Shown piece after piece: positions 33,151-43,451 of a DNA stretch of 64,000 nt. The stretch lies in contig NZ_DLNQ01000011.1 of the NCBI RefSeq assembly GCF_002479495.1, positions 62,721 through 126,720 of the forward strand, in the 5' to 3' direction. Position 1 is the stretch's first letter. Each line of letters opens with the position of its first letter. Source of the stretch: Brevundimonas sp. UBA7506. GTDB taxonomy: Bacteria; Pseudomonadota; Alphaproteobacteria; Caulobacterales; Caulobacteraceae. Below the pieces are notes generated by a model. The model searched no databases. It saw only the letters and a list, made by a program, of their open reading frames with translations, and was not told the origin of the DNA. A program made the position numbers and the translations under genes.

Positions 33151-34062
33151 TTACTTCCGGCCGATGCGCTTGATTTCCCAGTCCAGCTGCACGCCGGTCT
33201 TTTTCAGGACGTCCGCGCGGACGGCTTCGCCCAGGCCTTCGATGTCGGCGGCGGTGGCTTCGCCCGGGTTGATCATGAAGTTGGAGTGCAGCTCGCTGAA
33301 CTTGGCGCCGCCGCCGGTTTCAGCGTGCAGCTTGCCGCGCCAGCCGGCCTCGTCGACCAGCTTCCATGAGGAATGACCTTCGGGGTTCTTGAAGGTTGAG
33401 CCGCCGGTCTTTTCACGGATCGGCTGGGTCGTTTCGCGGCGGCTGGTGATTTCGTTGATGCGGGCCGCGACGGCCTCAGGCGCGTCCGCTGTGCCGCGAT
33501 AGGTGGCCTCCATCCAGATGACGCCCGCCGGGGCGTTGGAGTGGCGGTAGGTGTAGCCGAAGTCGGCCAGGGCCAGCTCGATCCGCTCGCCCTGACGGGT
33601 CAGCCCCCAGGCCGAGACCAAGACGTCCTTCGTCTCCGATCCATAGCAGCCCGCGTTCATGGTCAGGGCGCCGCCGATGGTGCCGGGGATGCCGGCGTAG
33701 AACTCCAGCCCGGCGATGCCCGCCTTGGCCGAGGCCTTGGCCACCATGGAGTCCAGCGCGCCCGCGCCCGCCGTAATGGCAGCGCCGTCGGTCGTGATGG
33801 CGGCGAAGGCCCGTCCGGCCAGACGGATCACCACGCCCTCGACCCCGCCGTCGCGGACGATCAGGTTGGAGCCGACGCCGATGATGGTGACGGGCACGGT
33901 TTCGGGCAGGGCCTTGAGGAAGTCAGCCAGATCCTCGGCGTCCGCCGGAATGAACAGGGCGTCCGCCGCTCCGCCGACGCGGAACCAGGTGTAGGGCCCC
34001 AGCGGCTCGTTCAGCAGCAGCTTGCCGCGCACGGTGGGAAGATTATCGCGCCAGGACATCAT
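33151..34062 (-). CDS. murB: UDP-N-acetylmuramate dehydrogenase
   Basis: Reduces UDP-GlcNAc-enolpyruvate to UDP-MurNAc with NADPH and FAD in the cytoplasm. The 303-aa protein has the FAD-binding segment [18 protein letters not shown], the [19 protein letters not shown] motif, the catalytic-serine loop [12 protein letters not shown] and the C-terminal [12 protein letters not shown]. Two ATG codons (34062 and 34059) are adjacent. The GAGCGG that would serve as ribosome site lies at the end of the palindromic repeat 34068-34199 just upstream. It follows murC on the same strand. Confidence 0.97.
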   Translation of the reverse strand: MMSWRDNLPTVRGKLLLNEPLGPYTWFRVGGAADALFIPADAEDLADFLKALPETVPVTIIGVGSNLIVRDGGVEGVVIRLAGRAFAAITTDGAAITAGAGALDSMVAKASAKAGIAGLEFYAGIPGTIGGALTMNAGCYGSETKDVLVSAWGLTRQGERIELALADFGYTYRHSNAPAGVIWMEATYRGTADAPEAVAARINEITSRRETTQPIREKTGGSTFKNPEGHSSWKLVDEAGWRGKLHAETGGGAKFSELHSNFMINPGEATAADIEGLGEAVRADVLKKTGVQLDWEIKRIGRK

Positions 34063-34067
34063 TATTT

Positions 34068-34199
34068 CCGCTCATCCCCGCGGAGGCGGGGACCCAGTAA
34101 GAGCTACTGCGATGCCCGGTTGAGCATTTCCGCGCAAGACCCTGAGCGTCGTGGCTTGAGGCCAAAGCACTGGGTCCCCGCCTCCGCGGGGATGAGCGG
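34068..34199. repeat. Palindromic repeat with perfect 30-bp arms, between murC and murB
   Basis: The left arm (34068-34097, CCGCTCATCCCCGCGGAGGC...) and right arm (34170-34199) are perfect reverse complements of 30 bp, separated by 72 bases. The arms are identical to those of the element inside murD (53278-53383); the central sequences differ. The element begins 6 bases before the murB start codon. Confidence 0.92.
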
Positions 34200-34212
34200 A
34201 TGGTGGAAAGCC

Positions 34213-35658
34213 TCAGCCGAGGGCTTCGAGTTGCGCCGGCAGGGCGTAGGCCCAGCTGGTGATGTCGCCGGCGCCCAGCAGGACGACCAGATCGCCCGGC
34301 TTCGCCTCGTCCTTGATGACGCGCGGCAGGACGGCGGCGTTTTCCAGAGCGGCGACATTGCGGTGACCGTAGCGGCGGATGCCTTCGGCCAGGGCGTGCT
34401 TGTCGACCCCCTCGATCGGCTGCTCGCCGGCCGGATAGACGTCGGCGACCAGAACGCTGTCGGCGTCGGCGAAGCAGGTCGAGAAGTCCTGCATCAGGTC
34501 GCGCAGGCGGGTGTAGCGGTGCGGCTGGACCACGGCGATGACGCGGCCCGGATTGTCGGCCGACTGGACCACCTGACGGGCGGCCTTGAGCACGGCGGCG
34601 ATCTCGACCGGGTGGTGGCCGTAGTCGTCGATGACGCGCACGCCGCCGACCACGCCCGTGGTGGTGAAGCGGCGCTTGACCCCGCCGAAGCCGGCCAGGC
34701 CCTGACGAATGGAGTCGTCGTCCACGCCCAGCTCACGCGCCACGGCGATGGCGGCCAGGGAGTTGGAGACATTGTGCCAGCCGGCCATCGGCAGATAGAG
34801 GCCCTCGATCCGCATCGGTTCGTCCAGCGCGGCCAGACCCTGCCCCTGCACGACCACGTCGAAGCGCGAACCGTCGGGCGACATCTGCACGTTCTCGGCG
34901 CGGACCATGGCCTGGGGGTTCAAGCCGTAGGTGACCAGACGACGGTTATCGATCTGGGCCGCCAGCTTCTGCACCTCGGGATGGTCCAGGCAGACCACGC
35001 CGAAACCGTAGAAGGGAATGTCCTCGATGAAGTCACAGAAGGCCTTCTTGACCGCATCGAAGTCGCCGTAGTGGTCCAGGTGTTCCGGGTCGATATTGGT
35101 GATGACGGCGACCGTGCACTTCAGGCGCAGGAAGGAGCCGTCGCTCTCGTCGGCCTCGACCACGATCCAGTCGCCCTCGCCCACCTTGGCGTTGGTGCCG
35201 TAGGCGTTGATGATGCCGCCGTTGACCACCGTGGGATCCAGCGAGCCCGCGTCCAGCAGGGCCGCGACCATGGAGGTCGTCGTCGTCTTGCCGTGGGTGC
35301 CGCCGACGCCGACCGAGAATTGCAGACGCATCAGCTCGGCCAGCATCTCGGCGCGACGCACCAGGGGAATGCGGCGCTCTCGCGCCACGACCAGTTCCGG
35401 GTTGGTCGCCTTGACCGCCGTGGAATAGACCACAGCCGAGACGCCCTCGGTCACGTGGGCGGCGTCGTGGCCGATATAGATGCGGGCGCCCAGCTTCTCG
35501 AGCCGCTCGGTGTTGGCGCTGGCCTTGGCGTCCGAACCGGACACCTGATAGCCGATCTTCAGCATGATCTCGGCGATGCCGCTCATGCCGATGCCGCCGA
35601 TGCCGACGAAGTGGACAGGCCCGAGGGCGAACGGAACGGGGCGAAGGCGTGCGATCAT
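34213..35658 (-). CDS. murC: UDP-N-acetylmuramate--L-alanine ligase
   Basis: Adds L-Ala to UDP-MurNAc using ATP, first of the Mur ligases. From ATG 35658 (ribosome site GAGGCGAGG), about 481 aa. An N-terminal [17 protein letters not shown] dinucleotide-like domain is followed by the ATP loop [32 protein letters not shown] and [14 protein letters not shown] at 35697 could extend it by 13 residues but lies near a repeat. Downstream murB is separated by the palindromic repeat. Confidence 0.97.
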   Translation of the reverse strand: MIARLRPVPFALGPVHFVGIGGIGMSGIAEIMLKIGYQVSGSDAKASANTERLEKLGARIYIGHDAAHVTEGVSAVVYSTAVKATNPELVVARERRIPLVRRAEMLAELMRLQFSVGVGGTHGKTTTTSMVAALLDAGSLDPTVVNGGIINAYGTNAKVGEGDWIVVEADESDGSFLRLKCTVAVITNIDPEHLDHYGDFDAVKKAFCDFIEDIPFYGFGVVCLDHPEVQKLAAQIDNRRLVTYGLNPQAMVRAENVQMSPDGSRFDVVVQGQGLAALDEPMRIEGLYLPMAGWHNVSNSLAAIAVARELGVDDDSIRQGLAGFGGVKRRFTTTGVVGGVRVIDDYGHHPVEIAAVLKAARQVVQSADNPGRVIAVVQPHRYTRLRDLMQDFSTCFADADSVLVADVYPAGEQPIEGVDKHALAEGIRRYGHRNVAALENAAVLPRVIKDEAKPGDLVVLLGAGDITSWAYALPAQLEALG

Positions 35659-35704
35659 CCTCGCCTCATAGCTCAGGCACGGTCGATTGTGCACCACTCT
35701 TCGT

Positions 35705-35832
35705 CGCTCATCCCGGCGAAGGCCGGGACCCAGATCATATGACTGGGCGCGTGCCTCCTGCGGCGCGACTGCGTCAGCTCGGGCGACCGGTGCGCCTTAC
35801 AATCTGGATCCCGGCCTTCGCCGGGATGAGCG
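35705..35832. repeat. Palindromic repeat upstream of murC (CGCTCATCCCGGCG arms)
   Basis: Left arm 35705-35735 (CGCTCATCCCGGCGAAGGCC...) and right arm 35802-35832 are 31 bases with a single mismatch when paired. It resembles the murB and murD elements (CGCTCATCCC...GGGATGAGCG) but has a different central arm sequence, so it is a second subfamily. It lies between the murC start and the ccrM promoter. Confidence 0.88.
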
Positions 35833-35860
35833 GGGTTTGGGGTGGCGAGCCGGGGCGAAG

Positions 35861-37035
<1,175 letters not shown>

Positions 37036-37036
37036 G

Positions 37037-37059
37037 CGCAAGCTAGCGTAAAGCTTGCG
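37037..37059 (+). terminator. Hairpin after ccrM
   Basis: CGCAAGCT (37037-37044) pairs with AGCTTGCG (37052-37059) over a 7-base loop, directly at the ccrM stop. A weak T stretch (ATCGTTTC) follows. Confidence 0.5.
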
Positions 37060-37144
37060 ACTATCGTTTCAGCCAAGCTGGAACCCCGGTCGTTGACCCG
37101 TGTTGACGATTCCAGTGCGCCAGCGGGGGCGCGGGAGTCGGTCT

Positions 37145-38257
37145 ATGAAAATTGCCCAGGTCACGCCCCTCTATGAGGCGGTGCCGCCGCGCCTTTATGG
37201 CGGCACCGAGCGGGTCGTCGCCCATCTGACCGACGCCCTGGTCGAACTGGGCCACGAGGTCACCCTGTTCGCCAGCGCCGAGGCCGAGACACGGGCCCGG
37301 CTGATCCCGGTGCGCGATCAGGCCATCCGGCTGGACCCGGAGCCGCTGAAATCCGACCTGGCCGCCCACATGACCATGTTGGCCGAGGTGCTGGATCGCG
37401 CCGACGACTTCGACGTGATCCATTTTCATACCGACATGGCCCACTTCCCCTTCTTTCAGGGGTTGGCGGACAAGACCGTCACCACCCTGCACGGTCGGCT
37501 GGACCTGAAGGACCTGCCGGAGGTCTATGAGCGCTGGCCGCAGTTCGGCCTGGTCTCCATCTCCGACGATCAGCGCCGCCCCCTGCCCGCCGCCAACTGG
37601 AAGGCGACGGTGCATCACGGCATGCCGGGCGATCTCTATCGCTTCTCGCCGAAGTCACAGGGGTACCTTGCCTTCCTCGGCCGCATCTCGCCCGAGAAAC
37701 GCCCCGACCGCGCCATCGAGATCGCCACGCGTCTGGGCAAGCCGCTGAAGATGGCGGCCAAGGTGGATGCGGCGGACAAGACCTATTGGGAGACGGTCAT
37801 CCGGCCCCTGGTCGAGGGCAATCCCCTGATCGAGTTCGTCGGCGAGATCGGCGACGACCGGAAATCGGCCTTCCTCGGCGGGGCCGAGGCCCTGCTGTTT
37901 CCCATAGACTGGCCCGAGCCCTTCGGTCTGGTGATGATCGAGGCCCTGGCCTGCGGAACGCCGGTCGTGGCCTTCCGCTGCGGCTCGACGCCCGAGATCA
38001 TCGAAGACGGCGCCACCGGCTTTCTGGTCGACACCATGGATCAGGCCATGGCCGCCGCCGGACAGGCGCACCGTCTGGACCGCGAGGCCATCCGGGCGCG
38101 CTTCGACCTGCGCTTCTCGGCCACGGCCATGGCCCGGCGCTATCTCGACGTCTACGGCGACCTGCTGGCCCGCCGTCCGTTCGCGGCCCATGTTCTGGAC
38201 GGCGGCCGGGCGTCGCGGGTCGCCAACGAAGATCGCAGCTTCGCGGCCATAGGCTGA
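37145..38257 (+). CDS. Family-4 (GT-B) glycosyltransferase
   Basis: From ATG 37145, 370 aa. The N-terminal Rossmann half has the acceptor-site LYGGTERVVAHLTDAL. The C-terminal half carries the GT4 donor site FLGRISPEKRPDRAIEIA and EPFGLVMIEALACGTPVVAFRCGS with the E-x7-E motif. It transfers an activated sugar, but the substrate is unknown. It is 80 bases upstream of the amylo-alpha-1,6-glucosidase gene on the same strand, a pairing I know from other proteobacteria; the two may act on one glucan or glycolipid. An upstream TTG at 37100 is unlikely. Confidence 0.9.
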   Translation: MKIAQVTPLYEAVPPRLYGGTERVVAHLTDALVELGHEVTLFASAEAETRARLIPVRDQAIRLDPEPLKSDLAAHMTMLAEVLDRADDFDVIHFHTDMAHFPFFQGLADKTVTTLHGRLDLKDLPEVYERWPQFGLVSISDDQRRPLPAANWKATVHHGMPGDLYRFSPKSQGYLAFLGRISPEKRPDRAIEIATRLGKPLKMAAKVDAADKTYWETVIRPLVEGNPLIEFVGEIGDDRKSAFLGGAEALLFPIDWPEPFGLVMIEALACGTPVVAFRCGSTPEIIEDGATGFLVDTMDQAMAAAGQAHRLDREAIRARFDLRFSATAMARRYLDVYGDLLARRPFAAHVLDGGRASRVANEDRSFAAIG

Positions 38258-38337
38258 GTTCCGGCTGAACCCTTCACCGCTTCGGCCATTTCCCTGAGGG
38301 GCGCCTGAGCGACTTTCGCGCAGCAGCGAGGCAGACG

Positions 38338-40485
38338 ATGGACGACGCCTATTCGGTCCAGACCACGGCCGCCGACAACAGCGATCAGGACGGTCTCGAG
38401 ACCCTGATGGCGCTGAAGGACGCCGACACCTTTCTGGTGGCGGACCACTGGGGCGACGTCAAAAGCGGCGCCGACGGCCTGTTCGACCGGGACACGCGGC
38501 TGCTGTCGCATTTCGTCCTGACGGTGGGGCGGGCGCGGCCGTCGCGGCTCAGCTCTGGCGTGACCGAGGACAACGTTTTCTTCACCTGCCATTCGACCAA
38601 CCGCCCCCTGCCGCCGATGGGGGGACGCTCGGCCCCGGCAGGCGTGCTGCATCTGGAGCGGCGGCGCTTCCTCTGGGACAAGCGTCTGTTCGAGCGGGTG
38701 CGGATGGTCAACCACGGCGTCGAGGACATCCTGCTGCCGCTGTCGTTCGAGTTCGGCGCCGATTTCGCCGACATCTTTCAGGTGCGCGGCACGCCCCGCC
38801 TGAGGCGCGGCGAGGTCCACGCCCCGATCATGGACGGACGGCGCGTCACCTTCGGCTACACCGGGTTGGACGGCGTGACCCGAACCAGCTGTCTGGCCTT
38901 TTCCGAACCGCCCGCGCGCCTCAGCGCCAACCGGGCGGAGTTCATGTTCAGCCTGCCCAAGGGCAGGCGGCTGGACCTCTACATCGAATGCGGCATCGAC
39001 GTCTGCGACGCCCCGGATCAGGAGCGCTGGCGCTGGAACTCCATCCAGGCCCGGCTGGCCATGCGTCGACGGATGCGGCGCGGGGCCGGGGTGGCCGCGC
39101 CGCGCGATCCGCGCATCAACGACTGGCTGACCCAGTCGCGCACCGATGTCGCCCTGCTGACCACCGACCTGCCGACCGGCCCCTATCCCTATGCCGGGGT
39201 GCCGTGGTTCTCGACCCCGTTCGGACGCGACGGCATCATCACCGCCTGGCAGATGCTGTGGGTGGACCCCAGTCTGGCGCGCGGGGTGCTGACCTATCTG
39301 GCGGCGCGGCAGGCGACCGAGGTGGACGCCTTCAAGGACTCCGCCCCCGGCAAGATCATGCACGAGACGCGCGGCGGCGAGATGAGCGCCCTCGGCGAGG
39401 TGCCGTTCAGCCTCTACTACGGCGGGGTCGACACCACCTGCCTGTTCATCGCCCTGGCCGGCGCCTACGCCAGGCGCACCGGGGACATGGAGACCATCCG
39501 CGCCCTGTGGCCCAACCTGATCGCGGCGGCGGGCTGGATGAGCGACTACGGCGACAGCAACGGCGACGGCCTGATCGACTACGCCCGCGCCGCCGAGACC
39601 GGCCTGTCCAATCAGGGCTGGAAGGACTCGGAGGATTCCATCTTCGACAGCGACGGCCGCTTTCCTAAGGGGCCGGTCGCCCTGCTGGAGGTGCAGGGCT
39701 ACGCCTTCGCCGCCTGGATGGCCCTGGCCGAGATGGGCGTGCAGATGGGCGACGAACGGGCCAGCCAGTGGCGGGCGCAGGCTGAAACCGTGCGGTCCCT
39801 GGTCGAGGACCGGTTCTGGATGGAGGACCAACAGTTCTACGCCGTGGCCCTGGACGGCGACGGCAAGCAGATGCAGGCCGTCGGCTCCAACGCCGGGCAC
39901 CTGCTGTTCAGCGGCCTGCCCTCGCCCGAGCGCGCCCGTCTGGTGACGCGAAGGATGCTGACGGCCGAGTTCCGTTCCGGTTGGGGCCTGCGGACCCTGG
40001 CCAAGGGGCAGGCCCGCTTCAATCCGATGAGCTACCACAACGGTTCGGTTTGGCCGCACGACACGGCCATGGCGGCGGCCGGCATGGCCCGCTACGGCGA
40101 ACGGCGCGCGGTGGCCATGCTGCTGGGCGAGATCTATGGCGCGGCGGCCCATTTCCAGCTGCGCCTGCCCGAGCTGTTCTGCGGCTTCATCCGCGAAACG
40201 GGCGAGCCTCCGATCGCCTATCCGGTCGCCTGCCTGCCGCAGGCCTGGGCGGCGGGTTCGGTCTTCCTGATGCTGCAGGCGGCGCTGGGCCTGTCGATCG
40301 ACGCGCCCGAGCAACTGGTCGAGATCGCCGACCCGACCCTGCCGCCGGGGGTGGATCGGCTGTCGGTGACGCGGCTCAGGGTCGGCGACGGGGTCATCGA
40401 CCTGCACTTCCAGCGGCTGGACGGTCAGGTCGTGGTCATGCCGCGCGAACGCAGCGGCATCGTCAACCTGCGGGTGACCGGCTAG
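38338..40485 (+). CDS. Amylo-alpha-1,6-glucosidase family glycogen-debranching enzyme
   Basis: A 715-aa cytoplasmic enzyme. The N-terminal domain (about 20-230, DTFLVADHWGDVKSGADGLFDRDTRLLS) is the GDE_N-like beta-sandwich. The catalytic (alpha/alpha)6 domain (about 280-650) has PWFSTPFGRDGIITAWQML, LYYGGVDTTCLFI, NQGWKDSEDSIFDSDG with acidic catalytic candidates, and FNPMSYHNGSVWPHDTA. It probably removes alpha-1,6-linked glucose from a storage or envelope glucan. It pairs with the preceding GT4 gene. The last 4 bases overlap convergent mutY. Confidence 0.9.
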   Translation: MDDAYSVQTTAADNSDQDGLETLMALKDADTFLVADHWGDVKSGADGLFDRDTRLLSHFVLTVGRARPSRLSSGVTEDNVFFTCHSTNRPLPPMGGRSAPAGVLHLERRRFLWDKRLFERVRMVNHGVEDILLPLSFEFGADFADIFQVRGTPRLRRGEVHAPIMDGRRVTFGYTGLDGVTRTSCLAFSEPPARLSANRAEFMFSLPKGRRLDLYIECGIDVCDAPDQERWRWNSIQARLAMRRRMRRGAGVAAPRDPRINDWLTQSRTDVALLTTDLPTGPYPYAGVPWFSTPFGRDGIITAWQMLWVDPSLARGVLTYLAARQATEVDAFKDSAPGKIMHETRGGEMSALGEVPFSLYYGGVDTTCLFIALAGAYARRTGDMETIRALWPNLIAAAGWMSDYGDSNGDGLIDYARAAETGLSNQGWKDSEDSIFDSDGRFPKGPVALLEVQGYAFAAWMALAEMGVQMGDERASQWRAQAETVRSLVEDRFWMEDQQFYAVALDGDGKQMQAVGSNAGHLLFSGLPSPERARLVTRRMLTAEFRSGWGLRTLAKGQARFNPMSYHNGSVWPHDTAMAAAGMARYGERRAVAMLLGEIYGAAAHFQLRLPELFCGFIRETGEPPIAYPVACLPQAWAAGSVFLMLQAALGLSIDAPEQLVEIADPTLPPGVDRLSVTRLRVGDGVIDLHFQRLDGQVVVMPRERSGIVNLRVTG

Positions 40486-41501
40486 GCCGCCAGGCCGCGC
40501 TCCAGCGCCTTGCGGAAGACGGTCGGCAGGGCCGCCAGGGCGTCGTCCGCAGGGGTCCAGACGAAGTCCCCCTCGCCTGCGCCGACATGGACGGTCAGGG
40601 TCAGGCTGAAGTGGGTGAAGACGTGCTCGACGGCCCCGGCCTGGGCCCAGTCGGCGGCGGCGGGCGGATCAAAGGCGGGCGCGGCGCTCCAGTCGGAGGT
40701 CGGCAGGCCGACCATCCCGCCCAGCAGGCCCTTGTCGGGACGACGCACCAGACCGATCCGCCCCGCCGCGTCGCGCAGGACAAAGGCGTGACCGAGACGA
40801 TGCGGGCGCTCGGCCTTCTTCGTTTTCAGCGGATAGCGCGCCGGGTCGCCGGTCTTCAGCCCCTCGCAGCCGAAGGCCAGTGGACAGAGCTCGCACGACG
40901 GCCACTTGGGCCGACAGACGCCCGAGCCGAGGTCCATCAGGGCCTGCGGCCAGTCGCCGGGGCGTTCGTCGCTGACGAAGAGGGCGGCCAGTCGCTTCAG
41001 CTCGGGTCGGGCGCCGGGCAGAGGCGTCTCAACCGCGAACAGGCGGCTCATGACCCGCTCGACATTGCCGTCGACGACGTTGGCGGGTCGGTCAAAGGCG
41101 ATGGCGGCCACGGCGGCGGCGGTATATGCGCCCACACCCGGCAGGGCCAGCAGGGCCGCCTCATTGTCGGGAAAGACGCCGCCGTGATCGCGGGCCACGG
41201 CGCGGGCGGAGGCCAGCAGGTTGCGGGCGCGGGCGTAGTAGCCCAGCCCGGCCCAGGCGGCCATCAGGTCGCCGTCCTCCACCGCCGCCAGATCGCCGAC
41301 CGTCGGCCAGCGCGTGGTGAAGCGCTCGAAATAGGGGGCGGCGTGCGGCACCGTCGTCTGCTGCAGCATGACCTCGGACAGCCAGACACGGTAAGGGTCC
41401 GTGCGCGTCTTCGCCCCCGGCGGCGCGCGCCACGGCAGGGTCCGCGCATGGGCGTCGTACCAGTCAAGCAGGGCGGCGCGGAGGGAAGAGACGTCGAGCA
41501 T
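40482..41501 (-). CDS. mutY: A/G-specific adenine glycosylase
   Basis: Removes adenine mispaired with 8-oxoguanine. From ATG 41501, 339 aa. The helix-hairpin-helix LPGVGAYTAAAVAAIAF is followed by catalytic D144 (NVVDGNVERV), with E43 in SEVMLQQTTV. The [4Fe-4S] cysteines C196-x6-C203-x2-C206-x5-C212 are intact. A C-terminal NUDIX-like domain senses 8-oxoG. It is divergent from dciA with a 21-base gap. The upstream extension to 41591 is not conserved. Confidence 0.96.
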   Translation of the reverse strand: MLDVSSLRAALLDWYDAHARTLPWRAPPGAKTRTDPYRVWLSEVMLQQTTVPHAAPYFERFTTRWPTVGDLAAVEDGDLMAAWAGLGYYARARNLLASARAVARDHGGVFPDNEAALLALPGVGAYTAAAVAAIAFDRPANVVDGNVERVMSRLFAVETPLPGARPELKRLAALFVSDERPGDWPQALMDLGSGVCRPKWPSCELCPLAFGCEGLKTGDPARYPLKTKKAERPHRLGHAFVLRDAAGRIGLVRRPDKGLLGGMVGLPTSDWSAAPAFDPPAAADWAQAGAVEHVFTHFSLTLTVHVGAGEGDFVWTPADDALAALPTVFRKALERGLAA

Positions 41502-41522
41502 GGGCCGAGCTATATAGGACGA

Positions 41523-42086
41523 ATGCGTCGTCCTCTGCCCACCGAAAGCGAAGCCCGCGAAATCCTGACGAGGCGCCGGACGCGGCCGCAACTGCGCCCG
41601 CCGCCCCCGGCGGGTCGGTCGCTGGCCCCGCTGATCAAGAAGCTGGACGCCCAGTTCGGGCGCGGCGTCAGCGCACTGGAAAGAAACTGGTTTGAGATCG
41701 TCGGCGAACGCCTAGTCGGCGCCACCCTCCCAATAAAACTGATCAAGGCGCGAGGCGACACCCCAGGCATTCTCGAACTGAGAGTCGCCAGCGCAGTCGC
41801 GTTCCTCATCCCCTATGAGGAAAAGGGTATCGTCGAACGGGTGAACCTGGCTCTGGGTCCGAAAACCATAGGCAAAGTCCGCATAACCCAAGGCCCGGTG
41901 AAGCCCCTGCCCGTCGCCGGTGCCAAGCCCCGCGCGCGCGGCAAGGCGGTGCTGCCGCCCCTGCCCGCCTCGGTCGAAGCCGAGTTGGCCAACTCTGTCG
42001 AGGACGCCCCCGACAGCCTGAAAGCCGCCCTGCGCAAGCTGGGTCGCGCCGTGCTGTCGCAGCCGCCGGAAAACGAGCGCCGTTGA
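41523..42086 (+). CDS. dciA: DciA family (DUF721) replicative-helicase loader
   Basis: DciA proteins help load the DnaB helicase in bacteria lacking DnaC/DnaI. The 187-aa protein has the DUF721 core (LDAQFGRGVSALERNWFEIVGERLVGATLPIKLIK) near residues 40-85, a beta strand region LELRVASAVAFLIPYEEKGIVERVN, and a basic C-terminus. It starts at ATG 41523 inside the mutY-dciA divergent promoter. The order mutY/dciA-dsbA-smc matches other Caulobacterales. DciA assignment follows from DUF721 membership. Confidence 0.85.
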   Translation: MRRPLPTESEAREILTRRRTRPQLRPPPPAGRSLAPLIKKLDAQFGRGVSALERNWFEIVGERLVGATLPIKLIKARGDTPGILELRVASAVAFLIPYEEKGIVERVNLALGPKTIGKVRITQGPVKPLPVAGAKPRARGKAVLPPLPASVEAELANSVEDAPDSLKAALRKLGRAVLSQPPENERR

Positions 42087-42187
42087 CAAACCTTCGCCGC
42101 ACCTGTTCTCGACAATTGAGCTGATCGCGCGCGTCCCAGGGAATCGCGCCATCCTTTTTGAGTCACACTCTCGTTCAAGGACGACCC

Positions 42188-42820
42188 ATGGCTACGTTCC
42201 GTTACGCATCGATGAGCCGCCGCGCGGCCCTGACCGCCGCCGCCCTGGCCGCCATGGCCACGGTCGCCGGCTGCACCGCCAAAACCGGCGGCGCCGCACA
42301 GGGCGACATGGGCATGGGCGCGGGCGAAGACGCCAAGGTCACGGTCGTGGAATACGCCTCGGTCACCTGTGGTCACTGCGCCGTCTGGAACGAGGAAGTC
42401 TGGCCCGAATTCAAGACGAAATACGTGGACACCAAGAAGGTGCGCTACGTCTTCCGCGAGTTCCCGACCCCGCCGCAGGACATCGCCGTCGCCGGCTTCC
42501 TGATCGCGCGCTGCGCCGGCCCGGACAAGTATTTCGACGTCGTCCACGACATCATGGCCAGCCAGAAGGAATGGATGGCGGGCGTGGCCCCGCGCACCAC
42601 CCTGTTCCGCGCCGCCGCAGCCGCCGGCCTGAGCCAGGAACAGACCGAGGCCTGCATCAGCGACAAGGCCGCCATCGAAGAGATGAGCAACCGCATCAAG
42701 GCCGGCATCGACGCCGGCGTGACCGGCACGCCGACCTTCCTGGTCAACGGCACCAAGGTTCTGGACAGCAGCCTGTCGGGCCTGTCGGAAGCCATCGACG
42801 CGGAACTGGCCAAGAAATAA
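42188..42820 (+). CDS. DsbA-like thioredoxin-fold lipoprotein, copy 1 (CGHC)
   Basis: From ATG 42188, 210 aa. The N-terminus SRRAALTAAA with two adjacent arginines and lipobox TVAG-C29 suggests Tat-type export as a lipoprotein. The redox motif is C61-G-H-C64, and TGTPTFLVNG carries the cis-proline. It is a DsbA-type thiol oxidoreductase for periplasmic proteins. First of three tandem homologues. An in-frame upstream start (42158) would disrupt the signal. Confidence 0.9.
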   Translation: MATFRYASMSRRAALTAAALAAMATVAGCTAKTGGAAQGDMGMGAGEDAKVTVVEYASVTCGHCAVWNEEVWPEFKTKYVDTKKVRYVFREFPTPPQDIAVAGFLIARCAGPDKYFDVVHDIMASQKEWMAGVAPRTTLFRAAAAAGLSQEQTEACISDKAAIEEMSNRIKAGIDAGVTGTPTFLVNGTKVLDSSLSGLSEAIDAELAKK

Positions 42821-42845
42821 CTTCAACCAACCGGGGGGCGTGGAC

Positions 42846-43451
42846 ATGCTGAAGAAGCTGGTCGGGGCCGCGAGCCTTGGCGTCGCGCTGGCGCTGACGG
42901 CCTGTAGCGGCAAGGACGCGCCCCCCGCCGAGGGCGACATGGCTCTGGGCGCGCCCGAGGGCGCCAAGGTGACGGTGGTCGAATACGCCTCCGTCACCTG
43001 CTCCGGCTGCGCCGCCTGGAACGAACAGGTCTGGCCCCAGTTCAAGGCCAGGTATGTGGACACCGGCAAGGTGCGTTACGTCTTCCGCGAGTTCCCCACC
43101 CCGCCTCAGGACGTGGCCGTCGCCGGTTTCCTGCTGGCGCGCTGCGCGGGCGAAGACAAATACTTCCACGTCATCGACCAGATCATGCGGTCCCTGCCCG
43201 AACTTCATTCCGGCACACCGCCGCGCGACATCCTGCTGCGCACCGCGCGCGACGCGGGACTGAGCGAAGCCCAGTTCCAGACCTGTGTGGCCGATCCGGC
43301 TGGCGTCGCGGGGATGGAAAAACGCATCAAGGCGGCCCAGGACGCGGGCGTGACCGGCACGCCGACCTTCATGATCAATGGCGAGGTCGTGGCTGATCGC
43401 TCGCTGGACGGCCTGTCGCAACGGATTGATCCCCTTTTGAGCGCGAAATGA
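42846..43451 (+). CDS. DsbA-like thioredoxin-fold lipoprotein, copy 2 (CSGC)
   Basis: From ATG 42846, 201 aa, with Sec signal and lipobox LTA-C20. The redox motif C52-S-G-C55 differs from copy 1, and TGTPTFMINGE carries the cis-proline. The VEYASVTC..C..WNE..WP.FK and YVFREFPTPPQD segments closely match copy 1, so the two are recent duplicates. It lies 25 bases after copy 1. The stop overlaps the start of copy 3. Confidence 0.9.
   Translation: MLKKLVGAASLGVALALTACSGKDAPPAEGDMALGAPEGAKVTVVEYASVTCSGCAAWNEQVWPQFKARYVDTGKVRYVFREFPTPPQDVAVAGFLLARCAGEDKYFHVIDQIMRSLPELHSGTPPRDILLRTARDAGLSEAQFQTCVADPAGVAGMEKRIKAAQDAGVTGTPTFMINGEVVADRSLDGLSQRIDPLLSAK

Noticed and set aside
34068..34199. Insertion sequence or transposon end
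   Set aside because: Arms are 30 bp but the whole element is only 132 bp with no transposase frame; it fits a non-autonomous palindromic repeat instead.
33541..35742. Rightward 733-codon frame opposite murB and murC
   Set aside because: Antisense shadow of two well-conserved Mur genes, passing through the palindromic repeat. No independent evidence of coding.
38152..40407. Leftward 751-codon frame opposite the debranching enzyme
   Set aside because: Mirror frame without motifs; the amylo-alpha-1,6-glucosidase motifs are intact on the plus strand.
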